Numbered from the stretch's first letter, positions 1 to 7,553 are shown. The stretch: 13,693 bases of DNA from an uncultured Ruminococcus sp. (GCA_900752785.1 CAADWP010000112.1:1-13693), one strand, 5' to 3'. The notes: generated by a model not told the origin, from the letters alone. Translations and numbers: made by a program.

Positions 1-124
1 ACAGTATGCCTGCGTCGTTTTTATGCAATCTGACAAAAAATCTGACTGCGTATCTGGCGCACAAGATTTAATCAGTATTTCCTTAGATTTCTGTAAAAAC
101 ACATAAATTCAAGTAATTTTTAGA

Positions 125-153
125 ATTATAGGCAAATCCTATAACTATTTCAA
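125..153 (-). promoter_or_regulatory. Candidate leftward sigma-A promoter, target gene not in window
   Basis: On the minus strand a TTGAAA box (148-153) and a perfect TATAAT box (125-130) are separated by exactly 17 bases, so transcription would start near 118 and run off the left edge. No convincing start codon with a ribosome binding site follows inside the window. The match is good, but the region is AT-rich, so chance is a real alternative. The rest of 1-205 shows no recognisable gene on either strand and no clear terminator for pdxT. Confidence 0.35.
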
Positions 154-205
154 GGAAAAAAGTATTTGACAAAAGAACATTATTGGATAAAACAAAAGAA
201 TATAT

Positions 206-763
206 TTATATCAATTTTAAAAAATAATCATAAACCATATTACATTCATCAAGTTCTGGGTGAAACGCAAGAGCGATCTGATTTCCCTGTTTTGCGGCAA
301 CGGCTTTTCCGTCAACCTCGGCAAGTATGTCTGCACCGTTAGTTTCCGAAATATACGGCGCGCGTATAAAAGTCATGGGAATATCCCCCACTCCTTTCAT
401 TTTGGACGATGTTCTGAAACTCCCAAGCTGTCTGCCGTAAGCGTTTCGCTTTACGGTCATTTTCATTGTACCGAAGTGAACCTTATCATCATTTTCGATA
501 CGCTCCGCAAGAAGTATCATTCCAGCACAGGTGGCAAGCACAGGCATTCCGCCGACAATTTTCTTGCGCAGCGGATCAAACAGATCAAGCTCATGCAGGA
601 GCTTTCCAATGACTGTGCTTTCTCCGCCTGGAAGTACAAGTCCGTTAAAATCACGCTCAATATCGCACCTCTGACGAATTTCAAATACCTCCGCACCGCA
701 TTCTTTCAGTTTCTTTTCATGCTCAATAAAATCGCCCTGTAAGGCGAGTACGCCGATAACCAT
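206..763 (-). CDS. pdxT: PLP synthase glutaminase subunit PdxT
   Basis: PdxT hydrolyses glutamine and channels ammonia to PdxS, the partner that builds pyridoxal 5'-phosphate from ribose 5-phosphate and glyceraldehyde 3-phosphate in the cytoplasm (DXP-independent pathway). The 185-residue length is usual for the family. Visible signatures are the N-terminal GVLALQGDF, PGGEST at 46-51, the nucleophile elbow ATCAG with Cys79, and the FHPEL motif giving His168 and Glu170 of the class I glutaminase triad. Its ATG shares a base with the pdxS stop codon (TAATG), and its AGAGG ribosome binding site lies inside the end of pdxS, which suggests translational coupling. No lesion is seen and all catalytic residues are present. 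No hairpin terminator is visible downstream. Confidence 0.96.
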   Translation of the reverse strand: MVIGVLALQGDFIEHEKKLKECGAEVFEIRQRCDIERDFNGLVLPGGESTVIGKLLHELDLFDPLRKKIVGGMPVLATCAGMILLAERIENDDKVHFGTMKMTVKRNAYGRQLGSFRTSSKMKGVGDIPMTFIRAPYISETNGADILAEVDGKAVAAKQGNQIALAFHPELDECNMVYDYFLKLI

Positions 764-1638
764 TATTTGCCTCTTTCCGCCATAAGCAAAGATATTTCAT
801 TTTCATTGATTCCAACCATTGCCTCGCCTAAATCTTCTGAAAGTTCTGCAAGCATTTTAGCATCGTTGAAATTTGTAACGGCTTTTACAATTGCCGCCGC
901 GCGCTTCTCGGGATCCCCCGACTTGAAAATGCCTGAACCCACAAACACGCCCTCAGCTCCAAGCTGCATCATCAGCGCCGCATCAGCAGGAGTAGCAACT
1001 CCGCCTGCCGCAAAATTTACTACAGGAAGTTTTCCGTTCTCATGTACAAATTCCACTAATTCATAAGGAACTTGCAAAACCTTTGCCGCATCGTATAATT
1101 CGTCCTCGCTCATGGACTGCAAACGGCGTATTTCAGCATTCATCATTCTCATGTGGCGTACAGCCTGAACAATATCGCCCGTGCCGGGTTCTCCCTTTGT
1201 GCGGATCATGGATGCTCCCTCGCTGATACGTCTGAGAGCCTCGCCCAAATCCTTTGCACCGCACACGAACGGCACGTCAAATTTTCTTTTATCAATATGA
1301 AATCTGTCATCGGCAGGAGATAAAACCTCGCTTTCGTCAATGTAGTCGATCTCGATCGCCTGCAAGATCTGAGCCTCCGCAAAATGTCCGATGCGGCACT
1401 TCGCCATAACGGGAATTGAGACAGCGTCCATGATTCCTTTTATCATTTTAGGATCACTCATTCGTGACACACCGCCTGCCGCTCTGATATCGGCAGGTAT
1501 CCTTTCAAGCGCCATTACTGCGCAAGCTCCTGCGGATTCGGCTATCTTCGCCTGTTCAGGAGTGGTGACATCCATGATAACACCGCCTTTGAGCATCTGT
1601 GCAAGTTCCTTGTTTAACTGATAACGATTGTTTTCCAT
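763..1638 (-). CDS. pdxS: PLP synthase synthase subunit PdxS
   Basis: PdxS is the (beta/alpha)8-barrel subunit that condenses ribose 5-phosphate, glyceraldehyde 3-phosphate and PdxT-derived ammonia into PLP, normally as a dodecamer decorated with PdxT. I place the start at the ATG of [10 protein letters not shown] (1636-1638), giving 291 residues, the family norm. An AAGGAGA site at 1646-1652 precedes it. The frame stays open upstream to 1704, but those codons cover the promoter and ribosome binding site. Lys80 in VMAKCRIGH and Lys148 in [10 protein letters not shown] match the two catalytic lysines of the family (81 and 149 in B. subtilis), with Asp23 near the N-terminus. The gene is first in a two-gene operon with pdxT and divergent from the regulator. 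Confidence 0.97.
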   Translation of the reverse strand: MENNRYQLNKELAQMLKGGVIMDVTTPEQAKIAESAGACAVMALERIPADIRAAGGVSRMSDPKMIKGIMDAVSIPVMAKCRIGHFAEAQILQAIEIDYIDESEVLSPADDRFHIDKRKFDVPFVCGAKDLGEALRRISEGASMIRTKGEPGTGDIVQAVRHMRMMNAEIRRLQSMSEDELYDAAKVLQVPYELVEFVHENGKLPVVNFAAGGVATPADAALMMQLGAEGVFVGSGIFKSGDPEKRAAAIVKAVTNFNDAKMLAELSEDLGEAMVGINENEISLLMAERGK

Positions 1639-1645
1639 AGCAATT

Positions 1646-1652
1646 TCTCCTT
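1646..1652 (-). promoter_or_regulatory. Ribosome binding site that fixes the pdxS start
   Basis: AAGGAGA on the minus strand lies 7 bases before the ATG at 1636-1638. It rules out the upstream in-frame ATG codons as starts and partly overlaps the -35 box of the divergent regulator promoter (1651-1656). Confidence 0.8.
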
Positions 1653-1679
1653 GAAAAAAATAATTTAATATGTTATAAT
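1651..1679 (+). promoter_or_regulatory. Promoter of the divergent regulator gene
   Basis: TTGAAA (1651-1656), a 17-base spacer and a perfect TATAAT (1674-1679) preceded by TG one base upstream (extended -10). Transcription would start near 1686, leaving a leader of about 57 bases before the ATG at 1743. An AAGG site lies at 1730-1733. The -35 box sits inside the pdxS leader. Confidence 0.65.
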
Positions 1680-1706
1680 AATAGCATGGAACAGACATTA
1701 TCACAA
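1678..1706 (-). promoter_or_regulatory. Promoter of pdxST
   Basis: On the minus strand TTGTGA (1701-1706), a 17-base spacer and TATTAT (1678-1683). Transcription would start near 1671, giving a leader of about 33 bases to the pdxS ATG. Its -10 box overlaps the -10 box of the rightward regulator promoter by two bases, so the two promoters can hardly be occupied at once. Confidence 0.6.
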
Positions 1707-1709
1707 TGT
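1695..1709. promoter_or_regulatory. Candidate operator palindrome for the PdxR-type regulator
   Basis: A perfect inverted repeat, ACATT-ATCAC-AATGT, covers the -35 box of the pdxST promoter and lies just past the predicted start of the regulator transcript. A looser outer repeat, GAACA (1689-1693) and TGTTC (1707-1711), surrounds it. A protein bound here could block or activate pdxST and repress its own gene. Assignment to the divergent regulator is inferred from position only. Confidence 0.4.
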
Positions 1710-1742
1710 TCGGTTTAAATTTATTTTATAAGGTCGATTTAT

Positions 1743-3116
1743 ATGCTTACATTTCAGATAAATAATACGAGTAATATCCCGATATATCGGCAGATATACA
1801 GCTATATCAGAACGGAAATAGAATCAGGCAATATTAAATCAGGAGAAAAGCTGCCCTCAAAAAGAGTCCTTGCTTCACATATGAACGTCAGTGTGGTAAC
1901 GGTTGAAACCGCTTACAGCCAGCTTCTCTCGGAGGGGTATATCCGTTCAAAAGCAGGTAGCGGATTCTATGTTGAAGATTATAATATATCCGCCGAAATC
2001 GAGAAAATTCCTGATATTTCAATTAACTGTGGAGACGTAAAATATGATTTTGGCACAAGCTCGGCAGATACTTCATTATTCCCATTTTCGGTATGGGCAA
2101 GGCTGTCCCGTGCAACTCTTAATGAGAAAACAACTGACCTGCTTAATTCATGCGATTTCAGAGGTATTTACTCTCTCCGCGAAGAAATTTCGCAGTACCT
2201 GCACAAATTCCGTGGAATGGAAGTCTCTCCCGATCAAATTATTGTTGGTGCAGGTTCGGAATATCTTCTCGGACTAATCATTCAGCTTCTCGGGCGCGAT
2301 ATGGCTTATGGAGTGGAAAACCCAGGCTACCGCAGAATCTACGATATTTTCAGTATCAGCGCGTCAAGAGTTTTTCCTGTTCCTATGGATGAAAAGGGAG
2401 CAAGCGTTTCGGTTATTTTAGGCTTTGGCATCAATGTGATCCATGTTACTCCGTCTCACCATTTTCCCCTTGGAATAACCATGCCAATTGTACGCCGTCA
2501 GGAGCTTCTGCAATGGGCATACGCAAAGTCTGAACGATACATAATCGAGGACGACTGCGACTGTGAATTTTGTTATAACGGCAGACCTGCGCCTGCTCTC
2601 CAAAGTCTTGACAAACAGGAACGTGTCATTTATCTAAATACATTTACGAGAACTCTTGCACCGTCTATCCGTATCGGCTACATGGTTCTGCCCGAACATC
2701 TCGCCGAAAAATTTCGCTCACGTCTCGGATTCTATTCTTGTACCGTCCCCGTTTTTGAACAGTATACGCTTGCAAAATTTATGGCGGAGGGCCATTTTGA
2801 ACGTCATATAAACCGTATTAAAAAGGTGTACAGACAGCGGAGGGACACGCTGATAAACTGTATAAAAAACACTCCTCTGAGCGATCATGCAGTTATCTCG
2901 GGAGAGGGCGCCGGCTTGCATATCGTGCTGAAGGTTGTGAACGGAATGTCACAGAATCAACTTGTTTCTTCTGCTTTAAAGGCAGGGATAAAGATTCATG
3001 GATTGACCGAATACTATTCTTTTCCGGATTCAAATATACCTGAAAACAGTCTTGTTATGGGATTTTCCGGCATTGATACCGAACAAATTGAAAAGGCTTT
3101 TAATTTATTGTTTTGA
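1743..3116 (+). CDS. pdxR: MocR/PdxR-type regulator (GntR wHTH plus aminotransferase domain)
   Basis: Residues about 10-78 form a GntR winged helix (IYRQIYSYIRTEIESG, LPSKRVLASHMNVSVVTVETAYSQL). Residues about 100-457 form a fold-type I aminotransferase-like domain (VGAGSEYLLGL, VENPGYRR, TPSHHFPLG). PdxR members of this family sense PLP and control pdxST, and the divergent position beside pdxS supports that role. The 457-residue length is normal. What is odd is the cofactor site. The family motif around the Schiff-base lysine (typically S-K-T/S-L-A-P) reads FTRTLAPSIRIGY, so the lysine is Arg303 (codon AGA, 2649-2651). The usual DDYDSEFRY-like stretch reads EDDCDCEFCY, putting Cys272 where the ring-contacting Tyr is expected. 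The reading frame is intact. PLP could bind only non-covalently, another ligand may be sensed, or sensing may be lost. Confidence 0.88.
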   Translation: MLTFQINNTSNIPIYRQIYSYIRTEIESGNIKSGEKLPSKRVLASHMNVSVVTVETAYSQLLSEGYIRSKAGSGFYVEDYNISAEIEKIPDISINCGDVKYDFGTSSADTSLFPFSVWARLSRATLNEKTTDLLNSCDFRGIYSLREEISQYLHKFRGMEVSPDQIIVGAGSEYLLGLIIQLLGRDMAYGVENPGYRRIYDIFSISASRVFPVPMDEKGASVSVILGFGINVIHVTPSHHFPLGITMPIVRRQELLQWAYAKSERYIIEDDCDCEFCYNGRPAPALQSLDKQERVIYLNTFTRTLAPSIRIGYMVLPEHLAEKFRSRLGFYSCTVPVFEQYTLAKFMAEGHFERHINRIKKVYRQRRDTLINCIKNTPLSDHAVISGEGAGLHIVLKVVNGMSQNQLVSSALKAGIKIHGLTEYYSFPDSNIPENSLVMGFSGIDTEQIEKAFNLLF

Positions 3117-3154
3117 AAGCTTTGTATGTATATTTTTTATTGCAGATAATAAAT

Positions 3155-3566
3155 CTATCTTTTACATTTAAGCAAGAAATTCTGTAATCTGTTAAACAGA
3201 AAAGTCTGAATGAAACTACGATCCCAATAACAAGCAGTCCCACTATCGTTCTTTTATAGTCGCCCAGATCTGAATAATTTTTTACATAATATCCAATGCC
3301 GTTCCTTGCTTCAATCATTTCGGCGAATGTGAGAAGAATAAATGATACGCTAAGTCATTGATTACAGATAATGAAAATCTGGGGCATAGATGAAAGAAGC
3401 ATGATCGAAAACAGCATGGTGAGCGATCTTACATTCAAGACCTTTGCCGAATCTATCACCTTTTTTCTACGTTCAATACCCCTCTCATGGTACTTGCCGG
3501 CACAGGCCAGAAAGTTGCAAGAAAAATTACAAACACCGATACAGAGTGAAATGTCGGCAGCAAAAT
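3155..3566 (-). pseudogene. Decayed, 5'-truncated ABC transporter permease (SsuC/TauC type)
   Basis: Three minus-strand segments read as one permease C-terminal half, for uptake of a small organic substrate across the membrane. From high to low coordinates they are IFLATFWPVPASTMRGVLNV, then an EAA-loop-like stretch (VIDSAKVLNVRSLTMLF), then FAEMIEARNGIGYYVKNYSD with a hydrophobic segment, then IQTFLFNRLQNFLLKCKR and a stop at 3155-3157. Lesions: a one-base deletion in the run at 3461-3466 (six A, where seven would restore frame), an in-frame TGA at 3355-3357, and a frameshift near 3205-3215. About 135 codons remain of a usual 250 or so. The N-terminal transmembrane segments and the partner ATPase and binding-protein genes are absent. 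Substrate unknown; relatives move sulfonates, nitrate or vitamin precursors. Confidence 0.8.
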
Positions 3567-3805
3567 ATTTATTGAAAAGCTTTATAACAGCCTTAAATTA
3601 TTGTCAGAATCAGGTGTGAGCTAATAATAATGCTTTACTTTTATTCGGATACTATGACAACTTTTTACAGATGATTATCTTGTTGATGTTTCAGGCGCGG
3701 GCGATAAAAATGAATTTGATTAAAAAATACATAAATGAGAAAAAGGCCTGGTTGCATAGTAATGTCATAAAGCTAATAAAAAGTAAAATAGCCGCAGAAT
3801 CAGTA
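3567..3805. other. Gene-poor interval with no recognisable gene
   Basis: No open frame with a start and ribosome binding site is visible. A short rightward stretch at about 3669-3720 reads TDDYLVDVSGAGD and then stops. It resembles the C-terminal D-x-x-GAGD signature of PfkB sugar kinases, but nothing around it extends the match. The interval is probably degenerate DNA continuous with the permease remnant. Confidence 0.4.
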
Positions 3806-3841
3806 AAAGCCTGCCTTTTTAATTTTTAAAAGGCAGGCTTT
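3806..3841 (-). terminator. Rho-independent terminator of the thyX to U32 operon
   Basis: AAAGCCTGCCTTTT (3806-3819) pairs perfectly with AAAAGGCAGGCTTT (3828-3841) across an 8-base loop, giving a 14-bp stem that begins just after the stop codon of the last operon gene (3844-3846). On the minus strand the 3' side ends in TTTT. With A and T tracts on both sides it may work in both directions. Confidence 0.85.
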
Positions 3842-3843
3842 GC

Positions 3844-5061
3844 TCATGTAAGATTTTTACGGATCACGGTTCCTTTGGGAAAAGTAAGCTCCGATTTAAA
3901 TGAAAATTTCATCATAGCATGATTTGCGGTCTCGATTTCATTGTTTTCTTCGTCAAAAAGCTTTTCAAGTGTCATTTCTACGGGCTTTTTTGAAGGAGCA
4001 AGCAGTTCTACCGTATCACCGGCAAAAAATTTATTACGCTGAGTACAGTAAACAATTCCGTTTTCACAATTCTCAACAACTGCGACAACATCGTAATTTC
4101 TGATATAGCCGCTGTTTTCGTAGTATTGTGATTTCTCGGGAACACCAAAGAAAAATCCGCTGCAATATTTTCTGTGGCTGACTTTGAACACCTCATCGCG
4201 GATATAGTCAGGGAGCTTAAAATCATCTGGATTTTTATAGTATTCATCCACAGCCATACGATATGCGTTTGTGACGACAGTGACATAATAAGCAGATTTT
4301 GCACGTCCTTCAATTTTAAGGCTTGTTACTCCTGCTTTGGCAAGCTTATCAATGTGCTCTATCATGCACATATCCTTTGAATTAAGAATATACGTGCCCT
4401 TTTCGTCCTCATATATGGGAAAGTATTCTCCCGGACGCTTTTCCTCCATAAGGTGATATCCCCAGCGGCAAGGCTGAGCGCATTCGCCGCGGTTTGCATC
4501 TCGGTTCACGAGATACTGAGAAAGCAGACATCGTCCGGAGAAAGAAACGCACATAGCGCCGTGAACGAAGGTCTCTATGTCAAGATCAGGGCTTGTTTTA
4601 GCACGTATTTCAGCAATTTCATCAAGGTTAAGCTCGCGGGCGAGCACGACTCTCTTTGCCCCCATATTATGCAGCTCACGAGCTGTTACGTAGTTTACGA
4701 TTCCTGTCTGGGTGGAGATATGTATCTCCATATCGGGTGAATATTTTTTTATAAGCATAAGCAGACCGATATCTGCAACGATAAGCGCATCAATTTTAGC
4801 TTCAACCGCCTCGCGGACAAATTGCTCAAACATCGGGATCTCGCTGTTCCTTGGAAGCGTATTACAAGTTAGATAGACCTTAACTCCTTTTGCATGAGCT
4901 AAGTCAACAGCCGATACAAGCTGTTCAAAATCAAAATTCATAGGCGAGGAACGCATTCCGAATTGTTTTCGTCCGAGGTATATTGCATCTGCACCATAAT
5001 TCAGCGCGGCGTCAAAGCGTTCCTTATCGCCTGCGGGAGCGAGAACTTCAAGCTTTTTCAT
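3844..5061 (-). CDS. U32-family protein, probable tRNA uridine hydroxylase (TrhP/YrrO type)
   Basis: This 405-residue protein carries the old peptidase U32 fold. It opens with LEVLAPAGDKERFDAALNYG, has STQTGIVN (116-123), and the signature ETFVHGAMCVSFSGRCLLS at 163-181, followed by RDANRGECAQPCRW. Cys171, Cys178, Cys194 and Cys232 are spaced much like the [4Fe-4S] ligands described in UbiU. U32 proteins of the TrhP/YrrO group hydroxylate wobble uridine of tRNA using prephenate, and this is a more likely role than proteolysis. In B. subtilis yrrN/yrrO lie close downstream of mltG (yrrL), and the same order is kept here with a one-base overlap. It is a single gene rather than a yrrN/yrrO pair, and the trmR homologue is missing. 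It is last in the operon, before a strong terminator. Confidence 0.85.
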   Translation of the reverse strand: MKKLEVLAPAGDKERFDAALNYGADAIYLGRKQFGMRSSPMNFDFEQLVSAVDLAHAKGVKVYLTCNTLPRNSEIPMFEQFVREAVEAKIDALIVADIGLLMLIKKYSPDMEIHISTQTGIVNYVTARELHNMGAKRVVLARELNLDEIAEIRAKTSPDLDIETFVHGAMCVSFSGRCLLSQYLVNRDANRGECAQPCRWGYHLMEEKRPGEYFPIYEDEKGTYILNSKDMCMIEHIDKLAKAGVTSLKIEGRAKSAYYVTVVTNAYRMAVDEYYKNPDDFKLPDYIRDEVFKVSHRKYCSGFFFGVPEKSQYYENSGYIRNYDVVAVVENCENGIVYCTQRNKFFAGDTVELLAPSKKPVEMTLEKLFDEENNEIETANHAMMKFSFKSELTFPKGTVIRKNLT

Positions 5062-6446
5062 CAGTTTGCGCCTCCCTGTGCCTCAGCGTTCTGCTGTTTG
5101 ACGAGCTGTTTGTTTTGCTCATGTTCTTCATTTGTTTTGGCAAATAAGGTTTCACCTGTTCTGAGATTTGAGTAGAAGAAATAATAGTCCGTTGTTTCCG
5201 GGTTGAGTACAGCGTCAATAGCTTCGATACCAGGATTGCAGATAGCTCCGGGAGGAAGCCCCGGTCCGATGTACGTATCGTATGAATCAAGTATGGTTTT
5301 ATTTATAACGTCCATATGAGGCTTAAGAACTTTATTTGCATAATTGGAGGTCGGGTCGGATTCAAGCTTTGGATATTCGGCAGAATTGTGAAGTCTGTTC
5401 CAGAATACGGAAGCGATCTTCTTCATGTCAGCGGTATTGGCGGCCTCCTTCTGAACAATTGAAGCAAGAGTAATTACCTCGTCAAGGGATACTCCAAGCT
5501 TCTGCATTTTTTCATAGCACTTGACCTCGTTCATTCGTTTGTTGAATGTAATATAAATTTTTTGACATACTTCAATAGGATCCATTTCTTTGTAGAAGAA
5601 ATAAGTATCCGGGAACAAGTATCCCTCCATGCGAAGGAATTTTCCCGAAAAATCTTTTGGAAGCCGGCTTTCAAAATCAAGGCTGAATCTTTCGGAATTG
5701 AATCTGAAAATAAAATCGTCCGCGCTGCACACGCCGTTTTCTTCGAGAAGCTCGGCTGCGTCGTACAGAGTTATTCCTTCCGGGAAAGTTACGTCTATAA
5801 TTTCTTTGTTGGCGCTTTCGTTTGTTGTAAATTTTTTGATAATAGTTTCATATGCCATGTTCGGGCGAATGAGATATTCGCCGGGGATATACATTGAATC
5901 ACTTTTTCTGAGCTTTGAAAACATCATAAAGCATTTAGGCGATTTAATGATCCCTTCGTCCTTGAGCATCTGAGCTATCTCCTCGGTAGTGATCCCGTCC
6001 GTGATAGTTATAGTTCTTGGCGTATCGCTTTTGCCGATGCCGAGCATATCCTTTCCGAAAGCAATAATGACCATAGAAAGGCAAATTGATACCGCAAAAA
6101 TAAATGTAGTCAGTATAAGAACGCCCGGAAGACGATTCCTTTTTTTCTTTCTTTTCTTTTTAACAATTTTTCGCGGCAGTTCATTTGGCTGATCGTATTG
6201 ATGATTCTGCATATATTGAGTATCGCGGTCGCTGTAAGCAGCTTCGCTTCGATGAGGCGGAATGTTTTTTTCAGGTATCGGATCGTCCTTTGATCTCTGC
6301 TGTATCATTTCGGATATAATCGGAGCGTCCTGTTCGGCTTTTTCATGTTCATTTGATATATCAGCTTGAGTCTCTTCGGCAGGCATATTTTTTTTATTAT
6401 CAAGCTCACTGAGTATATCGTTAATGAGATCGTCATTATTATTCAT
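5061..6446 (-). CDS. mltG: Endolytic transglycosylase MltG
   Basis: MltG cuts nascent glycan strands in the membrane-proximal cell wall and helps set strand length. Residues 1-106 are a hydrophilic cytoplasmic tail, rich in acidic residues and glutamine and ending in the basic run KKKRKKKR. A single transmembrane helix spans about 107-130, and the YceG catalytic region fills 145-440. The motif ASIVQKEAA gives Glu334, which aligns with E. coli Glu218, the catalytic acid. The residue two places earlier, commonly Glu, is Gln332. SVFWNRL, ESDPTSNYA and GLPPGAICNPG (396-406) are further family motifs. At 461 residues it is longer than E. coli MltG (340) because of the N-terminal tail. The start overlaps the cyclo-ligase gene by 8 bases and the stop overlaps the next gene by 1. 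Confidence 0.94.
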   Translation of the reverse strand: MNNNDDLINDILSELDNKKNMPAEETQADISNEHEKAEQDAPIISEMIQQRSKDDPIPEKNIPPHRSEAAYSDRDTQYMQNHQYDQPNELPRKIVKKKRKKKRNRLPGVLILTTFIFAVSICLSMVIIAFGKDMLGIGKSDTPRTITITDGITTEEIAQMLKDEGIIKSPKCFMMFSKLRKSDSMYIPGEYLIRPNMAYETIIKKFTTNESANKEIIDVTFPEGITLYDAAELLEENGVCSADDFIFRFNSERFSLDFESRLPKDFSGKFLRMEGYLFPDTYFFYKEMDPIEVCQKIYITFNKRMNEVKCYEKMQKLGVSLDEVITLASIVQKEAANTADMKKIASVFWNRLHNSAEYPKLESDPTSNYANKVLKPHMDVINKTILDSYDTYIGPGLPPGAICNPGIEAIDAVLNPETTDYYFFYSNLRTGETLFAKTNEEHEQNKQLVKQQNAEAQGGAN

Positions 6447-6999
6447 TGCAGGGTACTATCCTTTCTTCTGTTACAATATATTTGACTTTGAGGTCATGCT
6501 GTAAAAGCGGCAGCGAATTTGTCATGAGAGCTTCATAGGCTGCGGCGATCGTTATGACCTGCGGATTTAAAGCTATGAATCTATCGTAGAAGCCGCCGCC
6601 GTATCCGAGACGACCGCCTTTTTCGGTGAAAGCAAGTCCGGGAACGATGCATACGGTTTTATTTGTAAGAACGGGCTTAGGAAGTGAAAAATCAGGCTCT
6701 GAGATACCGTAAGCTCCTTCGGATAGGTCGCTTTTGCCGCTGACAATGCGAAAAGTCATTTCGCTGTCCTTTCCGCATATAGGAAAAGCCGTTTTTATTC
6801 CGTTATTTCTAAGGGACTCAAAAAGTCCGCTTGTGTCGATCTCGGAACGGAACGATGCGTAAAGAAGAACGCAATCGGCGTTTTTCATAGACGCAAGTGA
6901 TAATATTTTTTGTGTGATTGCCTCGTCTTTAGCCTTTTTGTCGGGAATAGCCGCGCGTATATCCGAAAATTTCTTTCTCAGAGTTTTTTTGTCGATCAT
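6439..6999 (-). CDS. fau: 5-formyltetrahydrofolate cyclo-ligase
   Basis: This enzyme converts 5-formyl-THF to 5,10-methenyl-THF with ATP, returning the only inert storage form of folate to the one-carbon pool. The 186-residue length fits the family. The signature KGGRLGYGGGFYDR lies at 127-140, IVPGLAFTEKG just before it, and the C-terminal LPLLQHDLKVKYIVTE matches the usual LP-x(4)-HD-x(2)-V region. Lys and Arg residues at 4-9 fit the N-terminal ATP-binding region. Its ATG overlaps the DJ-1 stop codon by one base and its end overlaps mltG by 8. ThyX, the first gene of the same operon, consumes methylene-THF, so the two are metabolically linked. Called ygfA or yqgN in other genomes. Confidence 0.93.
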   Translation of the reverse strand: MIDKKTLRKKFSDIRAAIPDKKAKDEAITQKILSLASMKNADCVLLYASFRSEIDTSGLFESLRNNGIKTAFPICGKDSEMTFRIVSGKSDLSEGAYGISEPDFSLPKPVLTNKTVCIVPGLAFTEKGGRLGYGGGFYDRFIALNPQVITIAAAYEALMTNSLPLLQHDLKVKYIVTEERIVPCNE

Positions 7000-7541
7000 C
7001 AGCGGTACATTATCGAGCTGCGGATCCTGTCGCTTTCAGCTTTGGACGCAACCGCTTCAACGAGTTTGAGACCGAAATCTACGGCTGTACCTGCGCCTCG
7101 GGAAGTGATGAAGATTCCGTCCGCAGCGACGGGGGATATACCGACATTCGCGCCTTCAAGCTGGGTTTCAAAGCCCTCGTAGCAGACCGCGTTTCTGTTT
7201 TTCAGAAGCCCCTTGTGACCGAGGATAGAGGGAGCAGCGCAAATCGCTCCTATATATTTATTGTTTTTGACGCAAAAATCTATCGCAGCCTGAACGTATT
7301 CCGATTTTTCAAGATTTAGCGTACCTGGCATACCGCCGGGCAGGATTATCATTTCAAGCTCATCGGTTAAAGGCGCTTCCTGAGCGATACAGTCTGCAAC
7401 AACAGTAATTCCATGTGAACTTGTAACGATATTGTCGCCGACTCCGACAGTAATGACTTTTTTTCCTCCTCTGCGAAGAATATCAATTGGAGCGACAGCC
7501 TCAGTCTCCTCAAAGCCGTCTGCAAGAAAAACGTAAATCAT
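6999..7541 (-). CDS. DJ-1/PfpI (YajL-type) family protein
   Basis: A single-domain cytoplasmic member of the DJ-1 superfamily, 180 residues. The nucleophile elbow AICAAPS puts Cys101 where DJ-1 has Cys106, and GFEETEAV puts Glu14 where DJ-1 has Glu18, the residue that tunes the reactive cysteine. LPGGMPGT at 67-74 and the terminal SRGAGTAVDFGLKLVE stretch are typical of the DJ-1/YajL branch. Proposed activities in this branch include protection against oxidative and carbonyl damage and a debated protein or nucleotide deglycase activity; the sequence cannot decide between them. The gene lies between the DUF2156 gene (12-base gap) and the cyclo-ligase gene (one-base overlap). Confidence 0.9.
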   Translation of the reverse strand: MIYVFLADGFEETEAVAPIDILRRGGKKVITVGVGDNIVTSSHGITVVADCIAQEAPLTDELEMIILPGGMPGTLNLEKSEYVQAAIDFCVKNNKYIGAICAAPSILGHKGLLKNRNAVCYEGFETQLEGANVGISPVAADGIFITSRGAGTAVDFGLKLVEAVASKAESDRIRSSIMYR

Positions 7542-7553
7542 AACATGATCCTT

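Noticed and set aside
260..742. 160-codon plus-strand frame over pdxT
   Set aside because: It is antisense to a gene with all catalytic motifs intact and encodes nothing recognisable.
1639..1704. Longer pdxS reading frame starting at 1704
   Set aside because: The extra 22 codons cover the promoter -10 region and the Shine-Dalgarno site and are not part of the conserved protein.
3371..3619. Rightward 82-codon open frame
   Set aside because: The opposite strand of the same DNA reads clearly as the permease remnant, and this frame has no ribosome binding site or family resemblance.
3669..3722. PfkB-kinase-like GAGD signature on the plus strand
   Set aside because: Only about a dozen residues match, the frame stops directly after, and no upstream kinase sequence can be traced, so I do not call a second pseudogene.
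3844..5061. Collagenase-type protease call for the U32 protein
   Set aside because: The conserved cysteines and the mltG neighbourhood fit tRNA hydroxylases better, and no protease active site is defined for this group.
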